Origin: Bacteroidota bacterium
GTDB lineage: Bacteria; Bacteroidota; Bacteroidia; Chitinophagales; Chitinophagaceae
Direction of reading: 5' to 3'
Assembly (NCBI GenBank): GCA_023424015.1
Contig: JAFAEM010000031.1
Coordinates: forward strand, 62,001-126,000
DNA length: 64,000 nt
In this document: one piece after another, positions 25,886 to 34,929 of the stretch
Layout of the letters: every line of letters begins with the position of its first letter
Numbering within the stretch: position 1 is the first letter of the stretch
Translations under genes and position numbers: made by a program
The notes under the pieces: generated by a model
The model's input: the letters and a program-made list of their open reading frames with translations, nothing else
Databases searched by the model: none
Told to the model about the DNA's origin: nothing

Positions 25886-27349
25886 ATGAGTGAATCACAA
25901 GATCATAAAACCAATTCACAAGCCGCTTCCGATGGCGGTGGCGTTAAAGGGGGCCGCACCCTGTTTGAAAAAATTTGGGACACGCATGTGGTAAAGACAA
26001 TTGAGGGCGGGCCTTCTGTTTTATATATCGACAAACATTTTATACATGAAGTAACGAGCCCCCAGGCTTTCGCCGGGCTTAATAAACGCGGTATAAAAGT
26101 TTTCCGTCCCGACCAGGTGGTCGCAACCGCTGATCATAACGTTCCTACACTCGACCAGCATCTACCCATTAAGGAAGAATTGTCAAGACGCCAGGTTGAA
26201 GCCCTTAAAAAAAATTGCGAGGAACACGGTATTGAATTATACGGACTGGGTCACCCCTACCAGGGCATCGTTCACGTGATCGGCCCCGAACTCGGCATTA
26301 CCCAGCCCGGTATGACGATCGTATGTGGCGATAGTCATACTTCTACACATGGTGCATTTGGTAACATTGCTTTTGGCATTGGCACAAGTGAAGTAGAGAT
26401 GGTAATGACCACGCAATGCCTTTTGCAAAGCAAACCCAAATTAATGCGCATCAATATCGACGGGCAACTTAGTCCGGGTGTGGTAAGCAAAGACATCGTC
26501 CTTTATATTTTATCAAAGATCTCCGCCAGTGGCGCAACAGGATATGCAGTTGAATTTGCCGGCTCCGCGATTCGTGCACTAACGATGGAAGCAAGAATGA
26601 CCATTTGTAATATGAGTATTGAAATGGGTGCACGATGTGGGATGATCGCCCCGGATGAAACAACTTTCAACTACATAAAAGGAAGAAAGTTTGCACCGCA
26701 GGGTGATGCCTGGGACAAAGCACTTGCCTATTGGGAAACCCTGTTTAGCGATGGCGATGCCAAATTTGACAATGAGATCTTTATTCGGGCTGAAGATATT
26801 GAACCTATGATTACATACGGTACTAATCCAGGAATGGGCATTAAGGTGAGTGGCCAGGTACCGGCTCTGTCTGAGATCGACGAAAAGGAAAAAGCTTCCT
26901 TTGAGAAATCACTTAACTATATGGGTCTCGACGAGGGCACAGCGATCAAAGGAAAGAAGATCGACTATGTCTTTATCGGCAGTTGTACCAATTCACGTAT
27001 CGAAGACCTGAGGATGGTTGCCTCTTTTGTAAAAGGCAAGCGTAAAGCGAAAGACGTAGAAGTCTGGATCGTACCGGGTAGTAAGCAGGTAGAAGAACAG
27101 GCGCGCCAGGAGGGTATTCATAAAATATTCGAAGATGCCGGCTTTATGCTGCGTCAACCTGGATGTTCAGCCTGCCTGGGTATGAATGAAGACAAAATTC
27201 CGGCAGGTAAGTATTGCGTGTCGACTTCCAACAGAAATTTTGAAGGAAGACAGGGTGCAGGAGCAAGGACCTTGCTGGCAAGTCCGCTAACTGCTGCGGC
27301 CGCAGCGATAACTGGCAAAATAACGGATGTAAGAGAGTTTTTGAATTAA
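25886..27349 (+). CDS. leuC: 3-isopropylmalate dehydratase large subunit
   Basis: LeuC is the Fe-S subunit of isopropylmalate isomerase, with LeuD. The 487-residue protein has the aconitase-type motifs: GDSHTSTHGAFGNIAFGIGTSEVE, the first cluster cysteine in FIGSCTNSRIEDL and the other two in PGCSACLGMNEDKI. The N-terminus carries a poorly conserved 25-residue extension rich in Ser, Gln and Gly before LFEKIWDTHVV; the ATG at 25886 lies three bases after the leuA stop, so I keep it. An internal start closer to LFEKIWDTH is possible. leuD follows after 140 bases. Confidence 0.96.
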   Translation: MSESQDHKTNSQAASDGGGVKGGRTLFEKIWDTHVVKTIEGGPSVLYIDKHFIHEVTSPQAFAGLNKRGIKVFRPDQVVATADHNVPTLDQHLPIKEELSRRQVEALKKNCEEHGIELYGLGHPYQGIVHVIGPELGITQPGMTIVCGDSHTSTHGAFGNIAFGIGTSEVEMVMTTQCLLQSKPKLMRINIDGQLSPGVVSKDIVLYILSKISASGATGYAVEFAGSAIRALTMEARMTICNMSIEMGARCGMIAPDETTFNYIKGRKFAPQGDAWDKALAYWETLFSDGDAKFDNEIFIRAEDIEPMITYGTNPGMGIKVSGQVPALSEIDEKEKASFEKSLNYMGLDEGTAIKGKKIDYVFIGSCTNSRIEDLRMVASFVKGKRKAKDVEVWIVPGSKQVEEQARQEGIHKIFEDAGFMLRQPGCSACLGMNEDKIPAGKYCVSTSNRNFEGRQGAGARTLLASPLTAAAAAITGKITDVREFLN

Positions 27350-27489
27350 ACCTATTCCGAAGCGTTCATCGCAGTAGGATAAATAATAAAGAAAGAATTA
27401 AGAACAAAAGATGAAAATGGGTTGTCGTTCGAATAAGATGCTGAAGTAAAGTTCACATCCTGAAACGCCAGCTCTCAGCAATTAAAAAC

Positions 27490-28080
27490 ATGAACCCAAT
27501 CAGAGTCATAACAAGCCGTTTTGTTCCGATCAATATCGAAAACATTGATACAGACCAGATCATTCCCGCCAGGTTTTTAAAAGCAACCACACGCGAAGGA
27601 TTTGGTAAAAACCTGTTTCGTGACTGGCGATATGAAAACGACGATGAGAACCAGCCAAAGCCAGGTTTCCCGTTAAACCAGTCACAATACAAGGGGGAAA
27701 TATTAGTGGCAGGAAAAAACTTCGGCTGCGGATCTTCCCGGGAACATGCCGCCTGGTCCATTTTGGATGCAGGTTTTCGCGCGGTGGTATCTAGTTTCTT
27801 TGCAGATATCTTCAAAAATAATGCACTCAATAATGGCGTATTGCCGGTAACGGTATCGGAGGATTTCCTGCAAAAGATATTCGAACAGGACAGCACTACA
27901 ACCCTGACAATTGACCTGGAAAAACAAACGATCACGATCGACAAGACTGGAGAAAAGGAATATTTCGAGATCAACGACTACAAAAAAACATGTTTGCTCA
28001 ATGGATACAGTGATATTGATTACCTGTTGAGTATAAAGGATGATATTATCAGTTACGAAAAACAAAAGATGATTAATTAA
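27490..28080 (+). CDS. leuD: 3-isopropylmalate dehydratase small subunit
   Basis: LeuD supplies the swivel domain of isopropylmalate isomerase. The 196-residue protein has VPINIENIDTDQIIPARFLK near the N-terminus, the substrate-loop GKNFGCGSSREHAAWSI near residue 80, and the C-terminal motif CLLNGYSDIDYLL. Length is normal. A 140-base spacer separates it from leuC and a 29-base one from leuB. I see no promoter in the leuC-leuD spacer. Confidence 0.96.
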   Translation: MNPIRVITSRFVPINIENIDTDQIIPARFLKATTREGFGKNLFRDWRYENDDENQPKPGFPLNQSQYKGEILVAGKNFGCGSSREHAAWSILDAGFRAVVSSFFADIFKNNALNNGVLPVTVSEDFLQKIFEQDSTTTLTIDLEKQTITIDKTGEKEYFEINDYKKTCLLNGYSDIDYLLSIKDDIISYEKQKMIN

Positions 28081-28109
28081 ATACCAGGCTCCGCCCATGC
28101 GGAAAGATT

Positions 28110-29225
28110 ATGAAAAAAAATATTGCAGTCATAGAAGGTGATGGTATCGGTCCGGAAGTAACCCGGCAGTCTGTTCGTGTACTTAACGCGGTGGCTGAAA
28201 CCTACAACCACGAATTTTCTTACACATATTGCCTGATGGGGGCTGATGCTATTGATAAAACCGGTAATCCGTTACCCGATGAAACAGTCGAGGTTTGCCT
28301 GAAGAGCGATGCCATTTTATTTGGCGCTATCGGTCATCCCAAATATGACAATGACCCCACTGCGAAAGTGCGGCCAGAACAGGGATTGCTTAAGATCAGA
28401 AAATCACTGGGGCTTTTTGCCAACATACGTCCTGTGAGCACCTACCCGGCCCTGCACCATCTTTCACCCCTGAAATCCCAGAATATTGAAGGGGTCGACT
28501 TTATTATTTTCCGTGAACTGACCGGCGGAATTTATTTCGGTAAAAAAGAATTAAATGCGGAAGGAACTCAGGCTTCCGATGAATGTGTGTACAGTCGTGA
28601 AGAAATTGATCGCGTAGCCCGGCTGGCGTTTCAATATGCTGAAAAGAGAAAAAAGAAACTGTTGCTGGTCGACAAAGCCAATGTGCTTGAAACATCCAGG
28701 CTCTGGCGAAAAGTAGTACAGGAAATTTCAAAAGATTATCCTGTAGTGTCTGTAGAATATATGTTTGTCGATAACGCATCGATGCAGATCATTGTCAACC
28801 CAAAACAATTTGATGTTGTCCTCACTGAAAATATGTTTGGTGATATCCTCAGCGATGAAGCCAGTGTGATCAGCGGTTCACTGGGCTTATTACCCTCAGC
28901 ATCGATTGGTAATGGTTCGGCTTTGTTTGAACCCATTCATGGCTCATATCCGCAAGCAGCCGGTCAGGATATCGCTAATCCTTTGGGTTCTATCCTTTCT
29001 GCTGCGATGATGCTGGATCATTTTGAACTCAAAGATGAAGCGGAACAGGTACGTGAAGCGGTGAACTGGACACTGCAGAATGGATTTGTAACACGGGATA
29101 TTGATCCCATCAATTTCTATTTCACTTCAACCATAGGTGAGCTGATCAGTGACTATATAGTGGGTAAGATACCGGGTTCTGTAAAGAGTGAAAATATTGA
29201 AGCGAGGAAATCGACGATCATCTGA
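28110..29225 (+). CDS. leuB: 3-isopropylmalate dehydrogenase
   Basis: LeuB oxidatively decarboxylates 3-isopropylmalate to 2-oxoisocaproate. The 371-residue protein has VIEGDGIGPEVT (7-18), the substrate arginines in RPEQGLLKIRKSLGLFANIRP, the ELTGGIYFG loop, and the metal/NAD region ENMFGDILSDEASVISGSLGLLPSAS and FEPIHGSYP. It closes leuACDB. The ilv leader region begins about 90 bases after its stop; a weak 5-bp hairpin (CTATT/AATAG, 29230-29248) is all I see as a possible terminator. Confidence 0.97.
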   Translation: MKKNIAVIEGDGIGPEVTRQSVRVLNAVAETYNHEFSYTYCLMGADAIDKTGNPLPDETVEVCLKSDAILFGAIGHPKYDNDPTAKVRPEQGLLKIRKSLGLFANIRPVSTYPALHHLSPLKSQNIEGVDFIIFRELTGGIYFGKKELNAEGTQASDECVYSREEIDRVARLAFQYAEKRKKKLLLVDKANVLETSRLWRKVVQEISKDYPVVSVEYMFVDNASMQIIVNPKQFDVVLTENMFGDILSDEASVISGSLGLLPSASIGNGSALFEPIHGSYPQAAGQDIANPLGSILSAAMMLDHFELKDEAEQVREAVNWTLQNGFVTRDIDPINFYFTSTIGELISDYIVGKIPGSVKSENIEARKSTII

Positions 29226-29317
29226 TGATCTATTTCCGGGTGAATAGGCAGGATGACTGGAAGGAGGAAGCTGATTTGATTTTTTACCGGGAAATGACAC
29301 GGGCATAAAAAAAGTTC

Positions 29318-29348
29318 TTTGTTTTTTTAATTGGCGGGGGTATATTCG
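29318..29348 (+). promoter_or_regulatory. Promoter of the ilv leader
   Basis: The -33 TTTG (29318-29321) and the -7 TATATTCG (29341-29348; 7 of 8 matches to TAnnTTTG) are separated by 19 bases, the expected Bacteroidota spacing. Transcription would begin near 29355, only about a dozen bases before the leader ATG at 29367. Confidence 0.65.
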
Positions 29349-29366
29349 CAGTACTATTCTTCTCTC

Positions 29367-29468
29367 ATGTTAAAGAGCATCGTAAATAATGTTTTCAAAA
29401 TTGCTGCAATTATTATTGTGGTGGTCATTATTATACCTGCGCTTTATGGAGGAGGACAACTAGTATAA
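29367..29468 (+). CDS. ilvL: ilv leader peptide, 33 codons, Ile/Val-rich
   Basis: A short frame that opens with ATG TTA AAG and ends TAA at 29466-29468. Of 33 residues, eight are Ile, six Val and three Leu, and codons 15-23 (29409-29435) read Ile-Ile-Ile-Val-Val-Val-Ile-Ile-Ile inside AAIIIVVVIIIPALYGGG. A rho-independent terminator starts 20 bases after the stop and ilvD follows at 29609. From memory, the E. coli ilvGMEDA leader contains VVVIIIPP, so the resemblance is strong. The likely role is sensing of charged tRNA-Ile/Val by ribosome stalling. A small membrane protein is the alternative reading, but the terminator, antiterminator and ilv genes behind it make that less likely. The symbol is given by function, not by homology. 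Confidence 0.8.
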   Translation: MLKSIVNNVFKIAAIIIVVVIIIPALYGGGQLV

Positions 29469-29504
29469 CAATAACAAACGAAATACGAAACCCGCCTCCA
29501 AAAA
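29443..29504 (+). promoter_or_regulatory. Antiterminator pairing of the ilv attenuator
   Basis: The last codons of the leader, TTTATGGAGGAGG (29443-29455), can pair with CC-G-CCTCCA-A-AAA (29492-29504): TTT/AAA, TGGAGG/CCTCCA and GG/CC with two single mismatches, eleven pairs in all. The right arm contains the 5' half of the terminator, so the two helices exclude each other. A ribosome stalled on codons 15-20 leaves the left arm free; one that reaches the stop codon covers it. Confidence 0.7.
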
Positions 29505-29517
29505 GGCGGGTTTTTTT
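29489..29517 (+). terminator. Attenuator terminator upstream of ilvD
   Basis: AACCCGCCT (29489-29497) pairs perfectly with AGGCGGGTT (29504-29512) around the loop CCAAAA, followed by seven T (29511-29517). It stands between the leader peptide and ilvD, not after a full-length gene. Confidence 0.92.
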
Positions 29518-29608
29518 ATGCTCATCTAAATAATTTGAGAACGAACCGGCAATTGAATAACCTTAGAAATAGTAAATCAAAAAAGGCACCACAACGAACA
29601 AACGAATA

Positions 29609-31297
29609 ATGGGAACAGAGTTAAATAAATATTCAAAGACGATTACCCAGGATCCGACACAACCTGCAGCGCAGGCCATGCTCTATGGCATTGGGCTTAC
29701 TGACGAAGACCTGGCCAAAGCACAGGTAGGCATCGTAAGCATGGGATATGATGGCAACACCTGCAATATGCACCTGAATGACCTTGCGAAAATCGTAAAA
29801 CAAGGTGTTTGGGATAATGAACTGGTGGGCCTGATCTTTAATACAATTGGCGTGAGTGACGGTATCAGCAATGGTACAGACGGTATGCGTTATTCACTCG
29901 TAAGCCGCGACATCATTGCCGATTCTATCGAAGCAGTTTGTGGAGCGCAGTACTATGACGCCCTGATCGCGTTACCTGGTTGTGATAAGAACATGCCCGG
30001 CTCCGTAATAGCCATGGGTCGTTTGAACCGACCTGCCATCATGGTGTACGGTGGTACCATCGCACCAGGACATTATAAAGGAGAAGACCTCAACATCGTT
30101 TCTGCGTTTGAAGCGCTTGGAAGAAAGATTGCTGGCCAACTGGATGAAACAGACTTTAAAGGGATCGTGATGAACAGTTGCCCCGGCGCTGGCGCATGCG
30201 GCGGAATGTACACCGCCAATACTATGGCATCCGCCATTGAAGCCCTGGGTATGAGCCTGCCTTACTCATCTTCGAATCCTGCACTGAGTGAAGATAAGAA
30301 GAACGAATGCCTGGAAGCTGGTAAAGCCATCCGGGTATTAATGGAAAAAGATATCCGGCCTTCCGATATCATGACCCGCAAAGCTTTTGAAAACGCCATT
30401 ACTGTTATCATGGTACTGGGGGGCAGTACCAATGCTGTGCTACACCTGATCGCAATGGCCAAAAGCGTGGATGTTGAACTTTCGCAGGATGATTTTCAAA
30501 AGATCAGTAATAAAATACCCGTGCTGGCAGATTTTAAACCCAGTGGAAAATATTTAATGCAGGATCTGCATGCACACGGCGGCGTACCCTCGGTGATGAA
30601 ATACCTTCTGCAAAAAGGCTGGCTGCATGGTGACTGTTTGACAGTAACAGGGAAAACTGTTGCTGAAAACCTGGCCAATGTACCAGGTCTGAATTTTGAC
30701 ACACAAAAGATCATCTATCCTGCGGAACAGCCCCTGAAAAAAACCGGACACCTTCAGATACTTTATGGCAACCTCGCCGAAAAAGGTAGCGTAGCAAAGA
30801 TCTCCGGTAAAGAAGGTGAAAACTTTAGTGGTCCTGCAAGAGTTTTCGATGGTGAATTTGAACTGATCAATGGCATCAACTCCGGGAAGATCCGTCCCGG
30901 TGATGTCGTGGTGATCCGCTATGTTGGTCCTAAAGGCGGACCCGGTATGCCTGAAATGCTGAAGCCCACATCGGCCATCATTGGTGCGGGTCTGGGGAAA
31001 TCAGTAGCGTTGATCACGGATGGAAGATTCAGCGGCGGCACACATGGATTTGTGGTGGGTCATATTACACCCGAAGCATACGAGGGTGGATTGATCGCCC
31101 TGGTACATGATGATGATATTATCGAACTTGATGCCGTGAAGAATTCGATCGACCTGAAAGTTAGTGCGGAAGAGATTGCGAAAAGAAAAGCAAGCTGGAA
31201 ACAACCGATGCTAAAGGCAACAAAAGGTGTATTATTTAAATATGCAAAATCCGTAAAACCAGCCGACCAGGGTTGCGTTACGGATGAAGCACTTTAA
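29609..31297 (+). CDS. ilvD: Dihydroxy-acid dehydratase
   Basis: IlvD dehydrates the dihydroxy-acid intermediates to the 2-oxo acids that give valine, isoleucine and leucine. The 562-residue Fe-S enzyme has cluster cysteines in GYDGNTCNMHL, LPGCDKNMPGSV and NSCPGAGACGGMYTANTM, and the C-terminal GRFSGGTHGFVVGHITPEA motif. It is the first structural gene after the leader/attenuator, with 91 bases between the terminator and its ATG. ilvB follows 42 bases downstream. Confidence 0.97.
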   Translation: MGTELNKYSKTITQDPTQPAAQAMLYGIGLTDEDLAKAQVGIVSMGYDGNTCNMHLNDLAKIVKQGVWDNELVGLIFNTIGVSDGISNGTDGMRYSLVSRDIIADSIEAVCGAQYYDALIALPGCDKNMPGSVIAMGRLNRPAIMVYGGTIAPGHYKGEDLNIVSAFEALGRKIAGQLDETDFKGIVMNSCPGAGACGGMYTANTMASAIEALGMSLPYSSSNPALSEDKKNECLEAGKAIRVLMEKDIRPSDIMTRKAFENAITVIMVLGGSTNAVLHLIAMAKSVDVELSQDDFQKISNKIPVLADFKPSGKYLMQDLHAHGGVPSVMKYLLQKGWLHGDCLTVTGKTVAENLANVPGLNFDTQKIIYPAEQPLKKTGHLQILYGNLAEKGSVAKISGKEGENFSGPARVFDGEFELINGINSGKIRPGDVVVIRYVGPKGGPGMPEMLKPTSAIIGAGLGKSVALITDGRFSGGTHGFVVGHITPEAYEGGLIALVHDDDIIELDAVKNSIDLKVSAEEIAKRKASWKQPMLKATKGVLFKYAKSVKPADQGCVTDEAL

Positions 31298-31339
31298 TCC
31301 CGATGGAAAATTTGTGATACTCACTAATAAAATTATGAT

Positions 31340-33109
31340 ATGAGCACAATTGAAATAAATGCAAAGGCACAGAAACAAACTTCAGCAAAAGCTAATCGCG
31401 AAGCGAAAGAATTGCAGGGTACGGAAATCAGCGGAAGCCAGGCGGTACTCGAATCGTTTATTGCCGAAGATGTCAATACGATTTTTGGATACCCGGGTGG
31501 TGCTATAATGCCTATCTACGACGCCTTGTATGACTACCATGATAAATTAAAACATATTCTCGTGCGCCATGAACAGGGTGGCATTCATGCCGCGCAGGGC
31601 TATGCACGCGCTTCTGGTGAAGTGGGTGTGGTATTTGCCACCAGTGGGCCCGGTGCTACGAACCTGGTAACCGGCCTGGCTGATGCAATGATCGACTCAA
31701 CGCCTATTGTATGTATCACAGGCCAGGTATTTGCACACCTGTTGGGCACGGATGCTTTCCAGGAGACAGATGTTATCAATATAACTACACCTGTTACAAA
31801 ATGGAACTACCAGGTTACTGATGCAACAGAAATTCCTCATGTGCTGGCAAAAGCTTTTTATATCGCCAGGAGTGGAAGACCGGGCCCTGTACTTATCGAT
31901 ATCACTAAGAATGCACAGTTGCAGAAATTCGAATACAAGGGATATCAGAAATGTGATCACATACGCAGCTATCGACCCAAACCAATTGTAAGGAAAGAAT
32001 ATGTTCGCGAAGCTGCTGACATGATCAATAAGGCAGAACGTCCATTTGTGATCTTTGGTCAAGGCGTAATCCTGGGTAATGCCGAAACAGAATTTACCCG
32101 GTTTATAGAAAAAGCAGGTATTCCCGCAGCCTGGACCATCATGGGAATGAGCGCCATTCCTACAGATCATCCACTAGGTGTCGGGATGCTGGGTATGCAC
32201 GGCAACTACGGACCAAATGTACTGACCAATGAATGTGATGTACTGATAGCCGTTGGTATGCGGTTCGATGACCGCGTAACCGGGCGCCTTGATAAATATG
32301 CAAAGCAGGCAAAAGTGATCCACCTGGATATTGACCCCGCCGAGATCGATAAGAATGTGAAAGCAACAGTACCTGTATGGGGCGATTGCAAAGAAACCCT
32401 GCCCATGCTGACAGCGCTTGTTGAGCAAAAAGTATATCCGCAATGGCTGCAAAAGTTCAAAGACTATCAGAAAGAAGAAGAGGATACCTGTATCCAGCCT
32501 GAGCTTCATCCTGGCACCGATATCCTTTCCATGGGTGAAGTGCTGGATATCTTAAACGAACTTACTAAAGGTGAGGCGATCATGGTAACCGATGTTGGCC
32601 AGCACCAGATGGTAACCTGCCGCTATGCAAAATTCAACCAGAGTAAAAGTAATATTACATCAGGCGGACTGGGAACCATGGGCTTTGGATTACCTGCTGC
32701 GATCGGTGCAAAGTTTGGTGCGCCGCAGCGTGAAGTGGTTGCTATTATCGGCGACGGTGGTATCCAGATGACGATCCAGGAGCTCGGCACCATCATGCAA
32801 AGCGAAGTGCCAGTGAAAATACTGGTATTAAATAACCAGTTCCTGGGTATGGTGAGACAGTGGCAACAACTGTTTCATGACAAGCGGTATTCGTTTGTCG
32901 ACATAGCCAGCCCCGACTACGTACAGGTAGCGAAGGGTTACCGCATCGAAAGCAACAGCGTCTCTGATAGAAAAGATCTAAAGGCAGCATTGAAAACGAT
33001 GATCGACCACAAAGGCGCTTACCTGCTGGAAGTAATGGTAGGAAAGGAAAATAACGTTTTCCCTATGGTACCGCAGGGCTGCAGCGTCAGCGAGATCAGG
33101 TTAAAATAA
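31340..33109 (+). CDS. ilvB: Acetolactate synthase large (catalytic) subunit
   Basis: IlvB forms acetolactate or acetohydroxybutyrate with thiamine diphosphate, FAD and Mg. The 589-residue protein has the catalytic glutamate in RHEQGGIHAAQGYARASG, the FAD-domain GMRFDDRVTGRLD, and the ThDP motif GDGGIQMTIQELGTIMQ to NNQFLGMVRQWQ. The first 25 residues or so (Ala/Lys/Gln-rich) precede the conserved GSQAVLESF and are probably flexible. The regulatory subunit gene follows after 24 bases. Confidence 0.97.
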   Translation: MSTIEINAKAQKQTSAKANREAKELQGTEISGSQAVLESFIAEDVNTIFGYPGGAIMPIYDALYDYHDKLKHILVRHEQGGIHAAQGYARASGEVGVVFATSGPGATNLVTGLADAMIDSTPIVCITGQVFAHLLGTDAFQETDVINITTPVTKWNYQVTDATEIPHVLAKAFYIARSGRPGPVLIDITKNAQLQKFEYKGYQKCDHIRSYRPKPIVRKEYVREAADMINKAERPFVIFGQGVILGNAETEFTRFIEKAGIPAAWTIMGMSAIPTDHPLGVGMLGMHGNYGPNVLTNECDVLIAVGMRFDDRVTGRLDKYAKQAKVIHLDIDPAEIDKNVKATVPVWGDCKETLPMLTALVEQKVYPQWLQKFKDYQKEEEDTCIQPELHPGTDILSMGEVLDILNELTKGEAIMVTDVGQHQMVTCRYAKFNQSKSNITSGGLGTMGFGLPAAIGAKFGAPQREVVAIIGDGGIQMTIQELGTIMQSEVPVKILVLNNQFLGMVRQWQQLFHDKRYSFVDIASPDYVQVAKGYRIESNSVSDRKDLKAALKTMIDHKGAYLLEVMVGKENNVFPMVPQGCSVSEIRLK

Positions 33110-33133
33110 ATTAGGCAATTAAAAAATTGGAGC

Positions 33134-33724
33134 ATGTCAAAACAAGAATTCACGATAACAGTCTACACGGAAAACCAGATCGGTATTATCAGCCGTGTAT
33201 CAACGATTTTTTCCAGGCGAAAAATAAATATCGAAAGCCTGAACACTTCGCCCAGTGAGGTAGAGGGAATTCATCGGTTTACGATCGTGATCAACGAAAC
33301 TGAAGAAGTTGTAAAAAAACTCGTGCGGCAGATCGAAAAACAGGTCGATATCCTCCGGGCATTTTACAATACCGAAAATGAAATTGTCTGGCAGGAAATG
33401 GCGCTGTACAAAGTGTCTACCGACGAAATCGCTGAAAAGGTAAAAGTGGAAAGACTACTTCGTGAGTTTGGAGCAAGGGCGGTTGCTATACGAAAGGACT
33501 ATGTCGTATTCGAAACAACAGGTCACAACGAAGAGATTGATAAACTTGTAAAAGTGCTGGAGCCCTATGGACTTATCGAATTTGTTCGCAGTGCCAGGGT
33601 GGCCATTATCAAGGAAAGCATCGGTTTCCACGACCGTCTGAAAGAATTTGAACGTAAAGAACCCGGTGAAGAAGTGGTGGAAAATGAGTACCTGGACAAG
33701 CAGGATGAAGTGTTTACGATGTAA
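33134..33724 (+). CDS. ilvH: Acetolactate synthase small (regulatory) subunit
   Basis: IlvH activates IlvB and confers feedback inhibition by valine. The 196-residue protein has the N-terminal ACT domain (FTITVYTENQIGIISRVSTIFSRRKINIESLN) and the C-terminal ALS_ss domain (ELALYKV-like EMALYKVSTDEIAEKVKVERLLREFGARAV). It is longer than the E. coli 163-residue version because of a charged C-terminal tail. ilvC follows after 70 bases. With leader attenuation upstream, the pathway appears regulated both transcriptionally and by feedback. Confidence 0.95.
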   Translation: MSKQEFTITVYTENQIGIISRVSTIFSRRKINIESLNTSPSEVEGIHRFTIVINETEEVVKKLVRQIEKQVDILRAFYNTENEIVWQEMALYKVSTDEIAEKVKVERLLREFGARAVAIRKDYVVFETTGHNEEIDKLVKVLEPYGLIEFVRSARVAIIKESIGFHDRLKEFERKEPGEEVVENEYLDKQDEVFTM

Positions 33725-33794
33725 TCACGAAGAAATAATATTAAGTTTTTCAAAACAATAAAACTGAATATCTAAACTTTTAAAACAATAAAAA

Positions 33795-34919
33795 ATGGCA
33801 CAACTAAATTTTGGCGGCACATTGGAAAATGTGGTAACAAGAGAAGAATTTCCTTTGTCAAAAGCACAGGAAGTTTTAAAAAATGAAACAGTAGCCGTAA
33901 TTGGTTATGGCGTACAGGGACCAGGCCAGGCACTGAATCAAAAAGATAATGGCATCAATGTGATCGTAGGTCAGCGCAAAGATTCCAAAACATGGGATAA
34001 AGCAATCCGTGATGGCTTCGTGCCAGGTGAAACACTTTTTGAGATCGAAGAAGCGCTTCAGAGAGGCACCATCATCTGTTACCTGTTGAGTGATGCAGCT
34101 CAAATTGCATTGTGGCCAACTGTAAAAAAACATCTTACGCCAGGTAAGGCACTTTATTTTTCTCATGGCTTTGGTATTACGTTCAACGACCAGACTGGTA
34201 TCGTGCCACCAGCTGACGTGGATGTTTTCCTCGTTGCACCAAAAGGATCGGGTACTTCGCTGCGTCGTATGTTCCTGCAGGGCCGTGGATTGAATAGCTC
34301 TTATGCCATTTACCAGGATGCCACCGGGAAAGCGTTTGAACGCGTGATCGCGCTGGGTATCGCGGTGGGTAGCGGCTATTTGTTTGAAACAGATTTCAAA
34401 AAAGAAGTGTATTCTGATCTTACCGGTGAAAGAGGAACACTGATGGGTGCTATACAGGGTATATTCGCTGCGCAATACCAGGTGCTTCGCGACAATGGTC
34501 ACTCCCCTTCCGAAGCTTTCAATGAAACAGTGGAGGAATTAACCCAGTCGCTGATGCCATTGGTTGCAGAAAATGGTATGGACTGGATGTATGCGAATTG
34601 TTCGACAACCGCTCAGCGTGGTGCGCTTGACTGGTGGAAAAAATTCAGGGATGCGACGGCTCCTGTGTTTAAAGAACTGTATGAAAGCGTTGCCTCCGGA
34701 AAAGAATCACAACGTTCCATCGATAGTAACAGTAAATCTGACTACCGTGAAAAACTGGAAGTAGAATTAAAGGAATTGAGAGAAAGCGAGCTTTGGCAGG
34801 CTGGCAAGACCGTAAGAAGTCTCCGCCCGGAAAACCAGAAACCAGCCGGAACTGAACCCGAATCTTCAGTGAAAGATACTTTCCGTCACCAGACCGAAAA
34901 GCCGGTTTCAGTGGGCTAA
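33795..34919 (+). CDS. ilvC: Ketol-acid reductoisomerase
   Basis: IlvC isomerises and reduces acetohydroxy acids with NADPH and Mg. The 374-residue protein has the Rossmann motif VIGYGVQGPGQALN (residues 36-49), the VAPKGSGTSLRR loop, the metal-binding acidic patch DLTGERGTLMGAIQG, and the C-terminal EELTQSLMPLVAENGMDWMYANCSTTAQRGA. The GQRKDSKTWDKA segment after the second strand is the likely coenzyme-specificity loop. The final 25 or so residues, from ENQKPAGTEPESS, are a polar tail not needed by the fold. ilvA begins 10 bases later. Confidence 0.95.
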   Translation: MAQLNFGGTLENVVTREEFPLSKAQEVLKNETVAVIGYGVQGPGQALNQKDNGINVIVGQRKDSKTWDKAIRDGFVPGETLFEIEEALQRGTIICYLLSDAAQIALWPTVKKHLTPGKALYFSHGFGITFNDQTGIVPPADVDVFLVAPKGSGTSLRRMFLQGRGLNSSYAIYQDATGKAFERVIALGIAVGSGYLFETDFKKEVYSDLTGERGTLMGAIQGIFAAQYQVLRDNGHSPSEAFNETVEELTQSLMPLVAENGMDWMYANCSTTAQRGALDWWKKFRDATAPVFKELYESVASGKESQRSIDSNSKSDYREKLEVELKELRESELWQAGKTVRSLRPENQKPAGTEPESSVKDTFRHQTEKPVSVG

Positions 34920-34929
34920 TAAAAACAAC

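Noticed and set aside
33876..34502. 208-residue minus-strand frame inside ilvC
   Set aside because: It lies fully antisense to a clear enzyme gene and has no recognisable domain; it is a frame shadow.
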